Source of the DNA: Verrucomicrobiia bacterium
GTDB taxonomy: Bacteria; Verrucomicrobiota; Verrucomicrobiia; Limisphaerales; JADLHS01
Direction of reading: 5' to 3'
Length of the DNA stretch: 64,000 nt
NCBI GenBank assembly: GCA_011525685.1
Contig: WYBW01000080.1
Location: forward strand, 1-64,000
Under the pieces are notes generated by a model. That model saw only the letters and a list, made by a program, of their open reading frames with translations, searched no databases and had not been told where the DNA came from. The translations under genes were made by a program, and so were the position numbers. Position 1 is the first letter of the stretch. The number at the start of each line of letters is the position of its first letter. This document shows positions 17,554 through 28,200 of this stretch, piece after piece.

Positions 17554-18582
17554 TTATGGCCTGTGCGTCCGCGCGTACTCACACAAGGCGCGCAGGTTTT
17601 CCGGCGGCGTGTCGCGCGGCACTTCGCAACCCGCGCCCACGATGTAGCGCGCGCCGGCCTGGCGATGACATTCCGCGATGGCGGCGGTGATGGCTTCTGG
17701 AGAGCCATTGCGCAGCACGGTCACGGGATTGATGTTGCCGAGCAACACCTGGTCCGCGCCCATCTGCTGACGCGCCTCGTTCAACGGGGCGAGCGAGTCG
17801 AGGTCAACGATGTCGCAACCGAGCCGTCCCATCCCAGCGAGAATCTTTCGCGTGTTGCCGCAGATATGCAGGCGAACTTTGCCGCCGGCCGCCTGGATGC
17901 CGTCCACGAGTCTCTTCTCGTACGGAAGCACAAACTCCTCGTAAAGTTGCGGCCCCACCAGCGAAGCGGCCGCGTCGCCCACCCCGATGATGTCCGCGCC
18001 GGCCTTGATTTGCTCGCGGGCAAATCGCAGCTCCATTTCAATGACGAACTCGAACAGGTCGCGCACGAAAGCCGGGTCGTCGAAGAAGTCCGTCATCACC
18101 GTGTTGATGCCGCGCAGGTCGGCCGCCTCGGCGATCGGTCCCTCCACCCAGCCTTCGATGATTTTCTCTTTGCCGATCTTTTCGCGATACAGATCGAGGG
18201 CTTTGATGCCGTTGGTCATGCGGCCACCGCCGAGCGGGTCAGGGACTTTCAGCGAAGCGAGCTTGGTTTTGTCCGCGAGCAGCGCCTCCTCCTCGACGAT
18301 GGCCACGGGTTGTTGATCGAAATACTCGACCTTCGCGCCGCAATCCGCCGCTTCGCGCGCGGGATCGGACATCGTGTTGACGTAATCGAACCCGAACTTC
18401 TCCGCCGTGCGAATCTGTCCCTCGACCAGCACGCGGTAGTCGGTGCAGTAGTCACGATACGTCGCGCCGATCTGGTCGCACGCGAACATCATGGTGATGG
18501 GCATGAGCGGCAGGCGATCCACCGGCTGGCCGGCGAGATGGGCAAGCACACGTTCACGGCTGGTCATGGAGGGGATGGTCAT
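17554..18582 (-). CDS. Uroporphyrinogen decarboxylase-like methyltransferase (MtaA/CmuA family)
   Basis: A 342-aa cytoplasmic TIM-barrel protein of the UroD superfamily. Start block SRERVLAHLAGQPVDRLP is typical. The likely zinc ligands for thiol methylation are HICGN (His239, Cys241) and GAGCEVP (Cys319), a H-x-C...C set found in MtaA/CmuA-type methyltransferases but not in true HemE. These enzymes move a methyl group between a corrinoid protein and a thiol or other substrate. A corrinoid protein and a homocysteine methyltransferase lie just upstream on the same strand (18922-20474), supporting this reading over haem synthesis. The methyl donor is not evident. Confidence 0.85.
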   Translation of the reverse strand: MTIPSMTSRERVLAHLAGQPVDRLPLMPITMMFACDQIGATYRDYCTDYRVLVEGQIRTAEKFGFDYVNTMSDPAREAADCGAKVEYFDQQPVAIVEEEALLADKTKLASLKVPDPLGGGRMTNGIKALDLYREKIGKEKIIEGWVEGPIAEAADLRGINTVMTDFFDDPAFVRDLFEFVIEMELRFAREQIKAGADIIGVGDAAASLVGPQLYEEFVLPYEKRLVDGIQAAGGKVRLHICGNTRKILAGMGRLGCDIVDLDSLAPLNEARQQMGADQVLLGNINPVTVLRNGSPEAITAAIAECHRQAGARYIVGAGCEVPRDTPPENLRALCEYARTHRP

Positions 18583-18921
18583 GGTTGTGGCAAGGTTGAT
18601 GGGTGGAAGGCTGGCAAGGAGGGAGCAAGGGTGCGATGTGGGTAGTCATTTGTTGCCCTTGCCCTCTCCCCAAGGGAGAGGGAACAACGAGTGGCTGTGC
18701 CAAAGTTTGCCGAAGGTCTGCCTGCCGCGACCGACTCACAACCCTCCAAAAGTCGGCGGAGGATTCCCCGTCTCCCGGCGGGAGAGGGCCGGGGTGAGGG
18801 GGTATCGTACAAAGGCACTTCGCCCGTAACCCACGAAGCTCGCGATTCGCATCTATCCTTCATCGCCATCATCACTTCACTCTTCAAGCATTGCGGGGCA
18901 TGGCTGGCAGAATCAAGCCCC
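18583..18921. other. Intergenic, 339 bases, mostly family-B repeat
   Basis: Separates the UroD-like gene from the homocysteine methyltransferase gene. The repeat spans 18650-18807; the rest shows nothing. The gap is long enough that the UroD-like gene may have its own promoter. Confidence 0.5.
18650..18807 (+). repeat. Dispersed palindromic repeat, family B (copy 1)
   Basis: Left hairpin CCCTCTCCCCAAGGGAGAGGG and right block GGCGGGAGAGGGCCGGGGTGAGGG flank a variable spacer. The same pair with different inner bases occurs at 47033-47190 and 49884-50115, and in degraded form inside pabB (61467-61649). Confidence 0.78.
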
Positions 18922-19797
18922 CTACCCACCACGCACCACACGCGCCACTGCGCGGATGAACTCCGGGTTCGTCCCGCAACAACCACCAAGGAAGCTCGCG
19001 CCCAGTTGGACAAGCTCGGGCACACGACTGGCAAATTCATCCGGCTGGGTCTCATAGACGGCGCGGCCGTCCACCAGTTTGGGCAAACCCGCGTTGGCCT
19101 TGATCCAAATGGCTCGGTCAGTGGCGGCACGAAGCCGCTTGCAGATCGCTGCAAAGCCCGCGATGCCCTGCCCGCAGTTCGCGCCGATGACATCCGCGCC
19201 GGCGGCGGTAAAGGCGGCGGCGACCTGTTCCGGCGTGTTGCCCATCATCGTGCGGTCCTTTTCCCGGCCGGAATCGAACACCGCGCTGGCCACAACCGGC
19301 AGGCCGGTCCGGCAGGCAGCGGCGATCGCAAGGCGTCCCTCTTCCAAATCCGAAATGGTCTCCACCACAATGGCATCCGCACCGGCTTCGGCCAGGGCGT
19401 GCGCTTGTTCCGCAAACGCTGCCCCCAATTCCTCGGTGGTGACTTCACCGCTCATCAGGAGCTTCCCGCTCGGCCCCATGGAGGCAAAAACCAAAGACTG
19501 GGGGCCGGCGGCTTCGCGGGAAATCTCCACACCGCGCCGATTGATCTCAGTCACGCGGTCGGCAAGTCCGTTCTCGGCGAGGCGAATCCGGTTCGCACCG
19601 AAGGTGTTGGTCAGGATCACCTGGCTGCCGGCCGCGACGTAAGCGCGCGCGACCTCGGCAACCTTTACTGGGTTGGTCAGATTCCAGGCATCCGGGAATT
19701 CGCCGATGGGCAGTCCGCGCGCCTGCAATTCGGTTCCCCAGGCGCCGTCGGTTACCACCGGTCCGCCCGCCAGGAGCTGCTGAATGGCCGGACTCAT
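18922..19797 (-). CDS. Homocysteine S-methyltransferase family protein
   Basis: A 291-aa cytoplasmic TIM barrel homologous to the N-terminal module of cobalamin-dependent methionine synthase (MetH) and BHMT. DGAWGTELQARGL and ILTNTFGANRIRL are family blocks; the three zinc cysteines are in GANCG (Cys208) and GGCCGT (Cys273, Cys274). It should methylate homocysteine (or another thiol) using a methyl group carried by a corrinoid protein, which is encoded immediately upstream. A GTG at 19833 overlaps the corrinoid gene stop in TAGTG and would add 12 residues; ATG 19797 starts the conserved sequence. Free-standing modules together resemble a split MetH. Confidence 0.88.
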   Translation of the reverse strand: MSPAIQQLLAGGPVVTDGAWGTELQARGLPIGEFPDAWNLTNPVKVAEVARAYVAAGSQVILTNTFGANRIRLAENGLADRVTEINRRGVEISREAAGPQSLVFASMGPSGKLLMSGEVTTEELGAAFAEQAHALAEAGADAIVVETISDLEEGRLAIAAACRTGLPVVASAVFDSGREKDRTMMGNTPEQVAAAFTAAGADVIGANCGQGIAGFAAICKRLRAATDRAIWIKANAGLPKLVDGRAVYETQPDEFASRVPELVQLGASFLGGCCGTNPEFIRAVARVVRGG

Positions 19798-19832
19798 GGG
19801 TGACAATTCGACAGCCGGCCGGAACTCCGGCA

Positions 19833-20474
19833 CTACTTGGTCACGCCGAGCGATTGTTTCGCCGCGGACACCGCGCCGACGGCGTTCTCGCTGTAGCCGT
19901 CCGCGCCGATTTCGTCCGCGTATTTCTGCGTGATGGGCGCGCCACCGATGAGGACCTTGACCTTTTGCCGCACCCCGGCCTGCTTGAGCGCGTCAATGGT
20001 GGTCTTCATGGCCGGCATGGTGGTGGTAAGCAGCGCGGACATGGCGACAATCTGCGCGCCCTTCTCGTTGACAGCGGCGATGAACTTCTCGGGCGGCACG
20101 TTCACACCGAGGTCAATCACCTCGAACCCGCCGCCTTCCAGCATCGCGGCGACGAGATTCTTGCCGATGTCATGCAGGTCGCCCTTGACCGTGCCGACGG
20201 CCACCGTGCCCAGCGGTTTGGCGCCGCGCGCGACGAGCAGGGGTCGGACGAGATCGAGCGCCGATTTCATGGCCCGCGCCGAGATGAGCAGTTCAGGCAC
20301 GAAGTACTCGTTGGTTTCGAACCGCCGCCCAACCTCGTTCATGGCGGGGATCATGAATTCATCCACCAGCTTGATCGGATCGGCGCCGTCTTTGATGGCC
20401 TGTTCAGTGAGGTCGTGGGCGACTTTGGCATCGCCGTTGAGGATCGCGTCGTAGAGAAGTTTCAAGTCAGCCAT
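19833..20474 (-). CDS. Corrinoid (B12-binding) methyl carrier protein
   Basis: A 213-aa cytoplasmic protein with the B12-binding cap (about 1-88: LVDEFMIPAMNEVGRRFE, YFVPELLISARAM) followed by the Rossmann-type cobalamin domain (90-213). GDLHDIGKN holds the DxHxxG motif, with His101 as the lower axial cobalt ligand. MSALLTTTM and IGGAPITQ are the other conserved cobalamin contacts. It resembles MtaC/MtbC/DhaF-type corrinoid proteins. ATG 20474 is chosen because the frame upstream is proline-rich noise. As first gene of the 20474-17554 cluster it should carry methyl groups for the two methyltransferases. Confidence 0.92.
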   Translation of the reverse strand: MADLKLLYDAILNGDAKVAHDLTEQAIKDGADPIKLVDEFMIPAMNEVGRRFETNEYFVPELLISARAMKSALDLVRPLLVARGAKPLGTVAVGTVKGDLHDIGKNLVAAMLEGGGFEVIDLGVNVPPEKFIAAVNEKGAQIVAMSALLTTTMPAMKTTIDALKQAGVRQKVKVLIGGAPITQKYADEIGADGYSENAVGAVSAAKQSLGVTK

Positions 20475-20575
20475 AAGTTTTCCCAAGCCCAGTTTAACCA
20501 CAGGTTGGGGCGGGCTGGCAATACAGGCGTTGACCTGGGTCAAAGCGCACCGTCAGGCGGCGGTTGAGAACCGGC

Positions 20576-21982
20576 TCAGGTGTGTGGCTCTACGCGGCTG
20601 GAAATCTCGCCGGCCTTCAACTTGGTGCGAAGGAGCTGGCCGGGTCTGGTTGTTTCGGCGTCGCGCAACACTTTGCCCGACTTCGCATCCAGCGTGATGG
20701 AATAGCCGCGGGCCAGGACTTGTTCCGGCCCGAGGAGGCGCAACCGGGACATCACCGCGTCCAGCGCCTGCCACCGTTCGTGCCATTGCTGTCGTCCCTG
20801 CTCCAGCAACCGCTTGTGGATCATCGTCAGCGTCTCGCGTCGCTCCTTGAGACGCTGGACGGGGCGCGCCCGCCAGAGCCGGCCGGCCAGATGTTGCCAG
20901 CGCACGCTGCCCTCGCGCACACCCTGCCGGACGCAGCGCAACGCGTCGGCCTGAAGGTCATCCAACCGCTGCGCCCATTCGTTCAACTGCCGCCGCGGGT
21001 GCGCTCGCTCGAGCCGTTGAGCCAGAGCGTCGAAGGACTCAAGGCCGCGATCAAGCTGCCGGCGCGCGCGCTGCCGCATCAGGCCGGGCGCCTCCGCCAC
21101 GAATTCGCGGCTGGCGTAAACCGACTCGGTGAGAATCTCCGCCGCGGCGCTGGGGGTGGCAGCGCGCACGTCGGCCACGAAGTCGCTGATCGTGAAATCA
21201 ATCTCGTGCCCGACCGCCGATACCACGGGCACGACCGACTCGAAAATCGCCCGGGCCACGACTTCCTCGTTGAACGCCCACAAGTCCTCGAGGCTGCCCC
21301 CGCCGCGGGTGACCAAGATTACATCCAGACCACCGCGCGACGTTGGGGAATCGGCCCAGGTATTCAGCAGGCGAATGGCCTCGGCCACCTCTGCCGCCGC
21401 GCCCTCTCCTTGGACGCGACAAGGCGCGAGGAGGATTTCCAGACCCGGATTGCGCCGCCGCACGACGTGGAGCACGTCCCGAATGGCCGCGCCCGTCGGG
21501 GAAGTCACCAAGCCGATGCGCCGCGGAAATTCCGGCAGCGGGCGTTTCCTTTCGGTTGCGAACAATCCTTCCGCGGCGAGTTTTTGTTTGAGCTTCTCGA
21601 ACGCGACCTGCAACGCGCCGACGCCCTGCAGCTCCACGGCCCGCACGATGAGTTGATACTGCCCGCGCGCCTCATAGACCGTGATCTCGCCCTGCAACAG
21701 GACCTTCTGCCCGTCGGCCAGCAGTTCGCGATGGGACACCGCCGCGCCGCGGAACAGCACGCAGCTCAACTGCGCCCCGGCGTCCTTGAGGGTGAAATAG
21801 ATGTGCCCGGAACTCTGGGCGCGCAGGTTGGTGACCTCGCCGGTCACCCAGAGCTGCCCCACCTGCTTTTCCAGCACCCGCCGGACCTGCTCGGTCAGTT
21901 CGCTGACCGACCAGACCCGCCGCGTCTGCTCCGGCGGGAACAGTTCACCAAAGTCCCATTGCGATTTGGATTCGCGAGGCAT
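20576..21982 (-). CDS. xseA: Exodeoxyribonuclease VII large subunit
   Basis: A 468-aa protein with the N-terminal OB fold (VWSVSELTEQVRRVLEKQ, GEVTNLRAQSSGHIYFTLKD) and the catalytic core LVTSPTGAAIRDVLHVVRRRNP (NB slightly over 100-140), GGGSLEDLWAFNEE and VSAVGHEIDFTISDFVADVRA. The helical C-terminus ends with VLARGYSIT. Together with XseB it degrades single-stranded DNA from either end. No XseB-like small gene is next to it in this window. ATG 21982 begins the family; upstream frame is family-E repeat DNA. Confidence 0.95.
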   Translation of the reverse strand: MPRESKSQWDFGELFPPEQTRRVWSVSELTEQVRRVLEKQVGQLWVTGEVTNLRAQSSGHIYFTLKDAGAQLSCVLFRGAAVSHRELLADGQKVLLQGEITVYEARGQYQLIVRAVELQGVGALQVAFEKLKQKLAAEGLFATERKRPLPEFPRRIGLVTSPTGAAIRDVLHVVRRRNPGLEILLAPCRVQGEGAAAEVAEAIRLLNTWADSPTSRGGLDVILVTRGGGSLEDLWAFNEEVVARAIFESVVPVVSAVGHEIDFTISDFVADVRAATPSAAAEILTESVYASREFVAEAPGLMRQRARRQLDRGLESFDALAQRLERAHPRRQLNEWAQRLDDLQADALRCVRQGVREGSVRWQHLAGRLWRARPVQRLKERRETLTMIHKRLLEQGRQQWHERWQALDAVMSRLRLLGPEQVLARGYSITLDAKSGKVLRDAETTRPGQLLRTKLKAGEISSRVEPHT

Positions 21983-22060
21983 GAAGCACCAATATGTTCT
22001 GATGTCCGGACAGCCTGCCAACAGGGGTTGCGGGTCGCAAACACCAAACCACTCAGGGGT

Positions 22061-22229
22061 GCGATTGAAAACGGTGGTCAATCTGGGTGGTGGCAGTGCT
22101 CGCGCCGTGAGCACCCCGCCCGCGCGGTGCGCCCGGACGCGCGGTGAAGGGTTGCGCCGCTCCACGCGGCGCTACGGCGCGCAGCGCGAGCCATTCCATC
22201 CCACAGACCGCCTCTTTCAATCGCAACCA
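22061..22229. repeat. Dispersed palindromic element, family E (copy 2)
   Basis: GCGATTGAAAACGGTGG at the left and CGCCTCTTTCAATCGC at the right are the outer arms. GTGCTCGCGCCGTGAGCAC and the TCCACGCGGCGCTACGGCGC block are inner stems. Same order as 14429-14597. It lies tightly between the xseA start and the stop of the 2621-aa gene (22234). Confidence 0.78.
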
Positions 22230-22233
22230 CCCA

Positions 22234-25200
22234 TCAGGGCGCCAAGCGCACGCGATAGAAACTTCCCGTGGTGGTGAGGGTGGCAGGACCGGTCCAGAGG
22301 AATGGCAGCGTGGGCGAGAGGTTGGTAACCAGCGGCACCCAACTTGTCGTGCCCGCGCCGTCCGAGCGCTCAATCACGTAGTCCGGGCCTTCGTCACCGT
22401 GGACCACGATGCGGAAATTGCCATTGCTGACCGCGGGAAAGACCAACACCGGCGCCGCGGGCGTCAACACAGCCACACTAAACGATTGCGTATCGGCCAG
22501 GCTGGGCGTGCCATTGTCAGCGACGCGAAGCACCACCAGGTTCGTTGTCCCGGCCTGGGCAATGGGCGGACGCCAGGTGAGCAGGCCGGTGGCGGGCTGA
22601 AGCGTCATTCCCGTCGGGGCGCTTAGGAGTTGGAAGGTCAGTGTCTGGGGCGGCACGTCGGGATCGGTGGCGGTGTTTGTCACACTCAACGTGCGGCCGG
22701 CCAGCAACGCCACATTCGAAACCGGCGCGAGTTGCGGCGGCTGGTTGGGCTGGCTGACTTCGTTCACGGTGATGGAAATGGTTTCCGCCGCGTTGAGGGG
22801 CGGCACGCCGTTGTCCGTAACCACGATGGTCACGGAATAAACGCCCGGACCTTGTTGCTCGGTGGGTGTCCAGGTAAACACGCCGCTCGACGGATGAATC
22901 GCCGCTCCGGGAGGCGCGCCTTCATCGAGGCTGAAGGTCAGCGCGTTGGGGGGCACATCGGCGTCGGAGGCCAGCGCCGTAAAGGTCAGCAACGTCTCCT
23001 CGTCCACGGTGCGATGGCCGATGGGATACAACACCGGCGCGGTGTTCACCTCGTTGACCGTCACGGAGATGGTTTCCGAGTCGCTCAAGTTGGGGAGGCC
23101 GTTGTCGGTCACCCGGATCGTGATGCCATACACGCCGGGGCCTTGCCCCTCGGTGGGCGTCCAGGTGAAGAGGCCGCTTTCCGAATTGATGGCCGCGCCT
23201 TCCGGGGCGCCTTCCTCGAGACTGAAGGTGAGCGTCTGGCCGGCGTTGGGGTCGCTGGCGGTGACCAGAAAACTCAGCAGCGATAGTTCGTTGATGGATT
23301 TGTTGCCCACCGCGTTGAGGGTCGGCGGCTGGTTGGTCTGACCGGGAATCTGGTTCGGAGCGCCAGGCGTGGGCGTGGGCATGAAATGGCGGTCGCCGAA
23401 GCCGTCGGGCCAGCGGCCCTCGCTGATGTTGTTGGTTTGGGGGCCGAAAGTGACCGTGTTGACGGCCGAGCCGTTGGGCGCGAACAGACCGATGGCCTCG
23501 CCGTTCACGCTCAGGCTGAAGTCGGCATGGAGGTGTTCGCCTTGTCCGTTCTGGTAAGGATGACCGTCGGCCCAAACCAGCAGGAACCCGCCCGGCTGAA
23601 TCGAGAAGCCCACGGGGATGGTCCACTTGGTCGGATTGGTCAAATTATCGGTGAGGGTAAATCCTGACAGGTCCACCGGCACGTCACCAGGGTTGTAAAG
23701 TTCGAACCAGTCGTCGTATTGACCGTCGAGCGGATCGAGGATGGTGCTGGTGTTGCCGGCCATCCATTCGTTGATGACGACCGTCACCTCGGGGTAGCCT
23801 GTGGTGTTGGCCGTGCCCGGCGTGGCGATGTAAAAACGGGTGCGTTTGGCGGGAGTGCCGTCCGGGAAGGCACCGTAGGAACGGTCCGCCACCGGCAGGT
23901 TGTAGTTGAGATAATCCACGATCGAAGTGCGGTTGGCGGCCACGCGCACCAGCGCCACGGAGCCGGTGGGGGATTGGAGGCGGAAACTGCCGTGCAACTC
24001 GCCCGCGCCGGTCTGCGCCGGTTGACCGTCCAGCCAGACCAGTTTGAACTCACCGGGATTGACGGTCGTGCCGGCCGGGAACGCCCAGCGAGTGAGGTTT
24101 GTGTAACTGTCGGTGAGATAGAAGCCATTCAGAGTGACCGGCGAGGCGCCGGAGTTGTGAATCTCCACCCAAGGATCGCGCTCACCAAAACGGTCCTGCG
24201 GCCCGGTGACATTCTGAACCTGGACTTCGTTGAGCCAGAGCGGTGGCAGCGGATCGAGAACCTGGGCCGTGCGATTGGACGCGCCCGGCGTGAACGGCAA
24301 TCCGGCGTCCGAAACCGCCTCAAGCGTCATTCCGAAGACGACGTCGCTGCTGGAAGTATTGACTTGATGAACCTCGACCGCCAGCACGTTGACGCCCTGG
24401 ACCAGCGCGGTGGTCGGGATGGCGAACGGCCCCTCATACACGGCGTTGTCCACCGTTCGGTTGGCTGGGGTGGCGTAGGTGATCGGTCCTTCCGGCATCC
24501 CCAGGCGCAGGACTTCGACGCCGTTGAGATAAACCACCGCGCCATCGTCAATCACCATTTGAGCGGAGAGCGAGGTCGTGGCAGGGTTGCCGCTGAAGTT
24601 GAAGGCCTTGCGGAAATAGAACGTGGCCTGCTGCGGGGAGGTGTAAGTCAAGGGCGTGTTCTTGGGCGCCGGGAGATCAGAGGTTTCCACATACAACAAA
24701 GCCGCGCCGGACGGCCAGGCGGCGTCGTTGTAGCCCGATTGCCGCCAGTTGGTGCCAAGGTCCGTGCCGGACTGTTCATACTTCCAGACGTCGGTGATGC
24801 CAGCCAGCGTGCCGCTCGAACCGCCGCTGCCGTTCACCGCCGCCCAGTTCGCGACGCGATTGTTGTCCTGCGCGCTTTCAATGAGTTGAAGCGACGGGCC
24901 GAAGCCATCGGCCACCGCCGGCCAGGGCGCGTCGTCGTCGTAAGTCACCTCATCAATGACCAGGTCCAGTTCAGGCGAACTGCCGGGCCGGATGAGCTTA
25001 AGGGTCTCGCCACCTTTGTCCAGCGACCCGGAATAAACCCCGCCGACGGGCAGTCCGGCTCCGTAAGTGGAGAGGAAGGTGGCGTAATTCTCCACGGCCA
25101 ACACATAGCCGTTGGGCGCGATGATGGTGCCCTCGGGAAAACTGAAGCTCGCGCCGTTGAGGCGGTAATTCGAGAGGTCGAAGGCGTTGTTCGTGGACCG

Positions 25201-28200
25201 GTTGTGAATCTCGATGAACTCCGCGCCGGGCACGGCGGGGTTGTACATGATTTCGTTGATGACCAGGTGATCCTGCGGCAGTTGGGCCACACCAGTGTAG
25301 GTGATGGCGAGGCTGTCGGACAGACCGGCGATCAGGTTGCCGTAGGAATCGTAAGCCTGAAGGTTGAGGGTGTTGACCCCGGGGCCGAGTGCGTATTGCA
25401 GCGTCCACTGGGTGAGGCCGATCCACTTCACCGGATAGGCCACCCCGTTGATCTTGATGGTCTTGACCTGCACCGGCGCCGTGCCGCTGAGGGTGAGAAA
25501 GTTCTGGTTGGTGCTGAAGTTGTTGCCGCCGTTGATCGTGAACTCGAAGTTGGCGGCGACCGCGGCCAGTTGCGTGTTGATGTAGCTCCGGCGCGCGGCA
25601 ATCCACGTCTTGATCTCCGCGGGCGACGAGGCGCCGATGCCGTTGGCCTGGAGCGCGGCATACGTGGCATCCATGACCGGGTCAGAGCGGCTGCTCAACA
25701 GCGGCCCATTAACGGCGTCGTAGAACGCGCGCAGATACACCCGGCGGAAGGGCGGGTGCTGATACATCCGGTCAATCGTCGGGTCGCTGACGTTGAACAA
25801 ACTGGAGGTCTCGCTGTCGCTTCCGCCGCCCAACGAAAAATCCAGATCCCACAGCAACATCTTCCAGCGGTCGGCTTCGGGCTTGTAGGTGAACTGGTTC
25901 TTGCCGCGGTTGTAACCGTAACCGTCCCAGTCGGCGACGATGCGGCGCGTCGCGAACACGCGCAACCATTGCTCGACGTCCACGAGCGCCTCCACCGCCT
26001 CGGTGTAGGGATCGGTGCCGGGTGTGTTCATGGCGTCCACCAGCGCAAACAAGCGCGCGTAGTCGTCGTCCAGACCGCGATTGGATTTCTTCTCCCAGTT
26101 CCAGCGGTAACGCGCCTGCTTCTTGAGGCCGCCGGTGGTGGTGTAGTTTTCCAGTCGGGCGTCTATGTTGAATTCCATGGTGACGCTGTCGTTGAACTCG
26201 AACCAGTCATCAATCTTGAACAACTCGCCCCGGTCGTCATTGGAGAACCAACTGCGGATGTAATCGGAGTTGGGTTGCTGGGAATCGGTGTAAACATCGC
26301 CACGTTTGACGCCGTTGACGTAGATGTGGACATAGCGTTGGTAGCTGAACGGCACGCCCAATTGTTCGCCGATCCAGAAGGATATTTTCTCGCGCTGGCG
26401 CGTGCCGTCCTTCCAGGGTTCCAAGGTGTCGAGGTTGAACTCGTCCGACCCGAGCAGTTGGTCGTCCTTGGGCGTCGTCCAGACATAGGCGCACAGGTTG
26501 CCCGTCGGTCCACTGTAACCGGGCCGGATGAATGGACTGCCGCGGTAGCGTCCGCCGGCATTGTACACGACGCGGAAGTTGCCATAAACGAAGGTGCCGT
26601 CCAGGGCCTCATTGCTCAGTTTTTCCCTTGCCGTCCATTCGGCCACGTTGGCCTGCGTCATCCACAGGCGATACGCGCCGAACGTGCCGCTCGGAGTGGC
26701 GTCGCCGAAACGGATCAGCGCTTCGCGGGCAGGGGCGTCCTCGGGAAACTGGCTGCTCGCGGGAATGGTCGGGTGGGCATCCGTGGCCCGTATGCGGAAG
26801 GCGACCAATGTTCCGGAGGATTGGGCGGGAATCGTGGCACTGTAGAAGCCCGCGCCGTTGTACACCATGCTGACGGTGTTGAGGTTGGTGGAGGGATCGA
26901 GCCGGTAGAGCACTTGGAGGTTCGCCAAACCATCCGGATCGTGAACCTGGGCGACGACAGTGACCACCTGACCGGCGGCAGGTAGAACCGGCGAATGGGT
27001 TACACTATGAATCGCCGGGCCGGCATTGGCGACGTTGCGACTGTTCACAGCCCCGGGCGTGCCGCCGTTGGGTGGCGGAGAGATCACACCCACGGCTTCG
27101 AGATAGTTGCCCTTCAGGCGGAGGAGCAGATTCGTGTGGCCGGCCAGCCAGCGGGCACGGGCGCGCAGCGTCACGGTCTGGCCGCTGGAGAAGCCGCTGG
27201 TGAGCTTGATCTTGACGCGGTTGGCGCCGTTGTCGCCGCCGGCACTGGCGCGCAGGTGCAGACTGCGGCTGCTCGCAAAGCCCTCGTTGGTGTTCCAGCC
27301 GGAAGCCACGTGATTTCCCTGAATCACCCAGCCGGCGAGGCCGGATTCGAACGTGCCGTTGGAGACGCGATTCGGTCCGCCGGCCTGGAATACCTCCACG
27401 TTGTCAATCAAACATTCTCCCCCGCCGAGCAGCATGATGTGCAATTCGTCACTCGCGCCGTTGCCATGATCCAGCACGCCGGTGTGTTCCACCAAGGTCC
27501 AGCCCGCCTTGCTGGTTTCGTCGCTGTCCGCCCAATTGGGCGCGAGCCGGTTGTCGCTCCGGGGATCGCGCAATTCGAGACTGCTGCCGCCGCGGTCCGC
27601 CCAGCGGCCCCAACGGCCGCCGTCCCGGTAGCGCACCTCGTCCACGTCCACGTAAATGGCATTGGTGATGACCACGTTGTTGTTGGTGGTGAGTGTGAAA
27701 TCCAGTTTGGAGAGCGCAATGCGTTCGCCGCTGTTGGCCAGGTTGCCGCTGAAGTTGCCGACGCAGTTGGCGGAATTCAGAGTGGGATAGTTGGTCAGCA
27801 ACCGGTTCGCGTTCCGCGCCACCACGAGATAACCGCCCGCCGCGATGGTGGTGTTGGTCGGAAAGGTGAAGTTGATGCCATCAGTGAGTCGCCAGCCGCT
27901 GACATTCACCGGGGCGCCGCTGAGGTTGCGCAACTCGACATACTCATCGAGATCGTTGTCGGACATCGGGCTGAACATGATTTCATTGATCACCACACTG
28001 CGATTGGCGGTCAGGTGTTTGGCGTTGGCCGCGGCGGGCGTCGGTGTGGCCAGTTCCTGGAAGCCGGGCGCGCCGTCGGGATAACGCCCCACCGCCACGC
28101 CGTTTTCTTGCGCTCCGAATCGCAGCGCGTCAATCACCCGCGTGCCGGCCGGAGTCCGGAGATAAATCTCCTCGCCCAGCGTGCTCAGGGCAAAGCCCAG

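Noticed and set aside
17554-18582. Assignment as HemE (uroporphyrinogen decarboxylase)
   Set aside because: The H-x-C and Cys set and the corrinoid neighbours point to the methyltransferase branch; HemE substrate residues are not seen.
20564-22147. 527-codon frame opposite xseA
   Set aside because: xseA has all family motifs on the minus strand; the antisense translation is noise.
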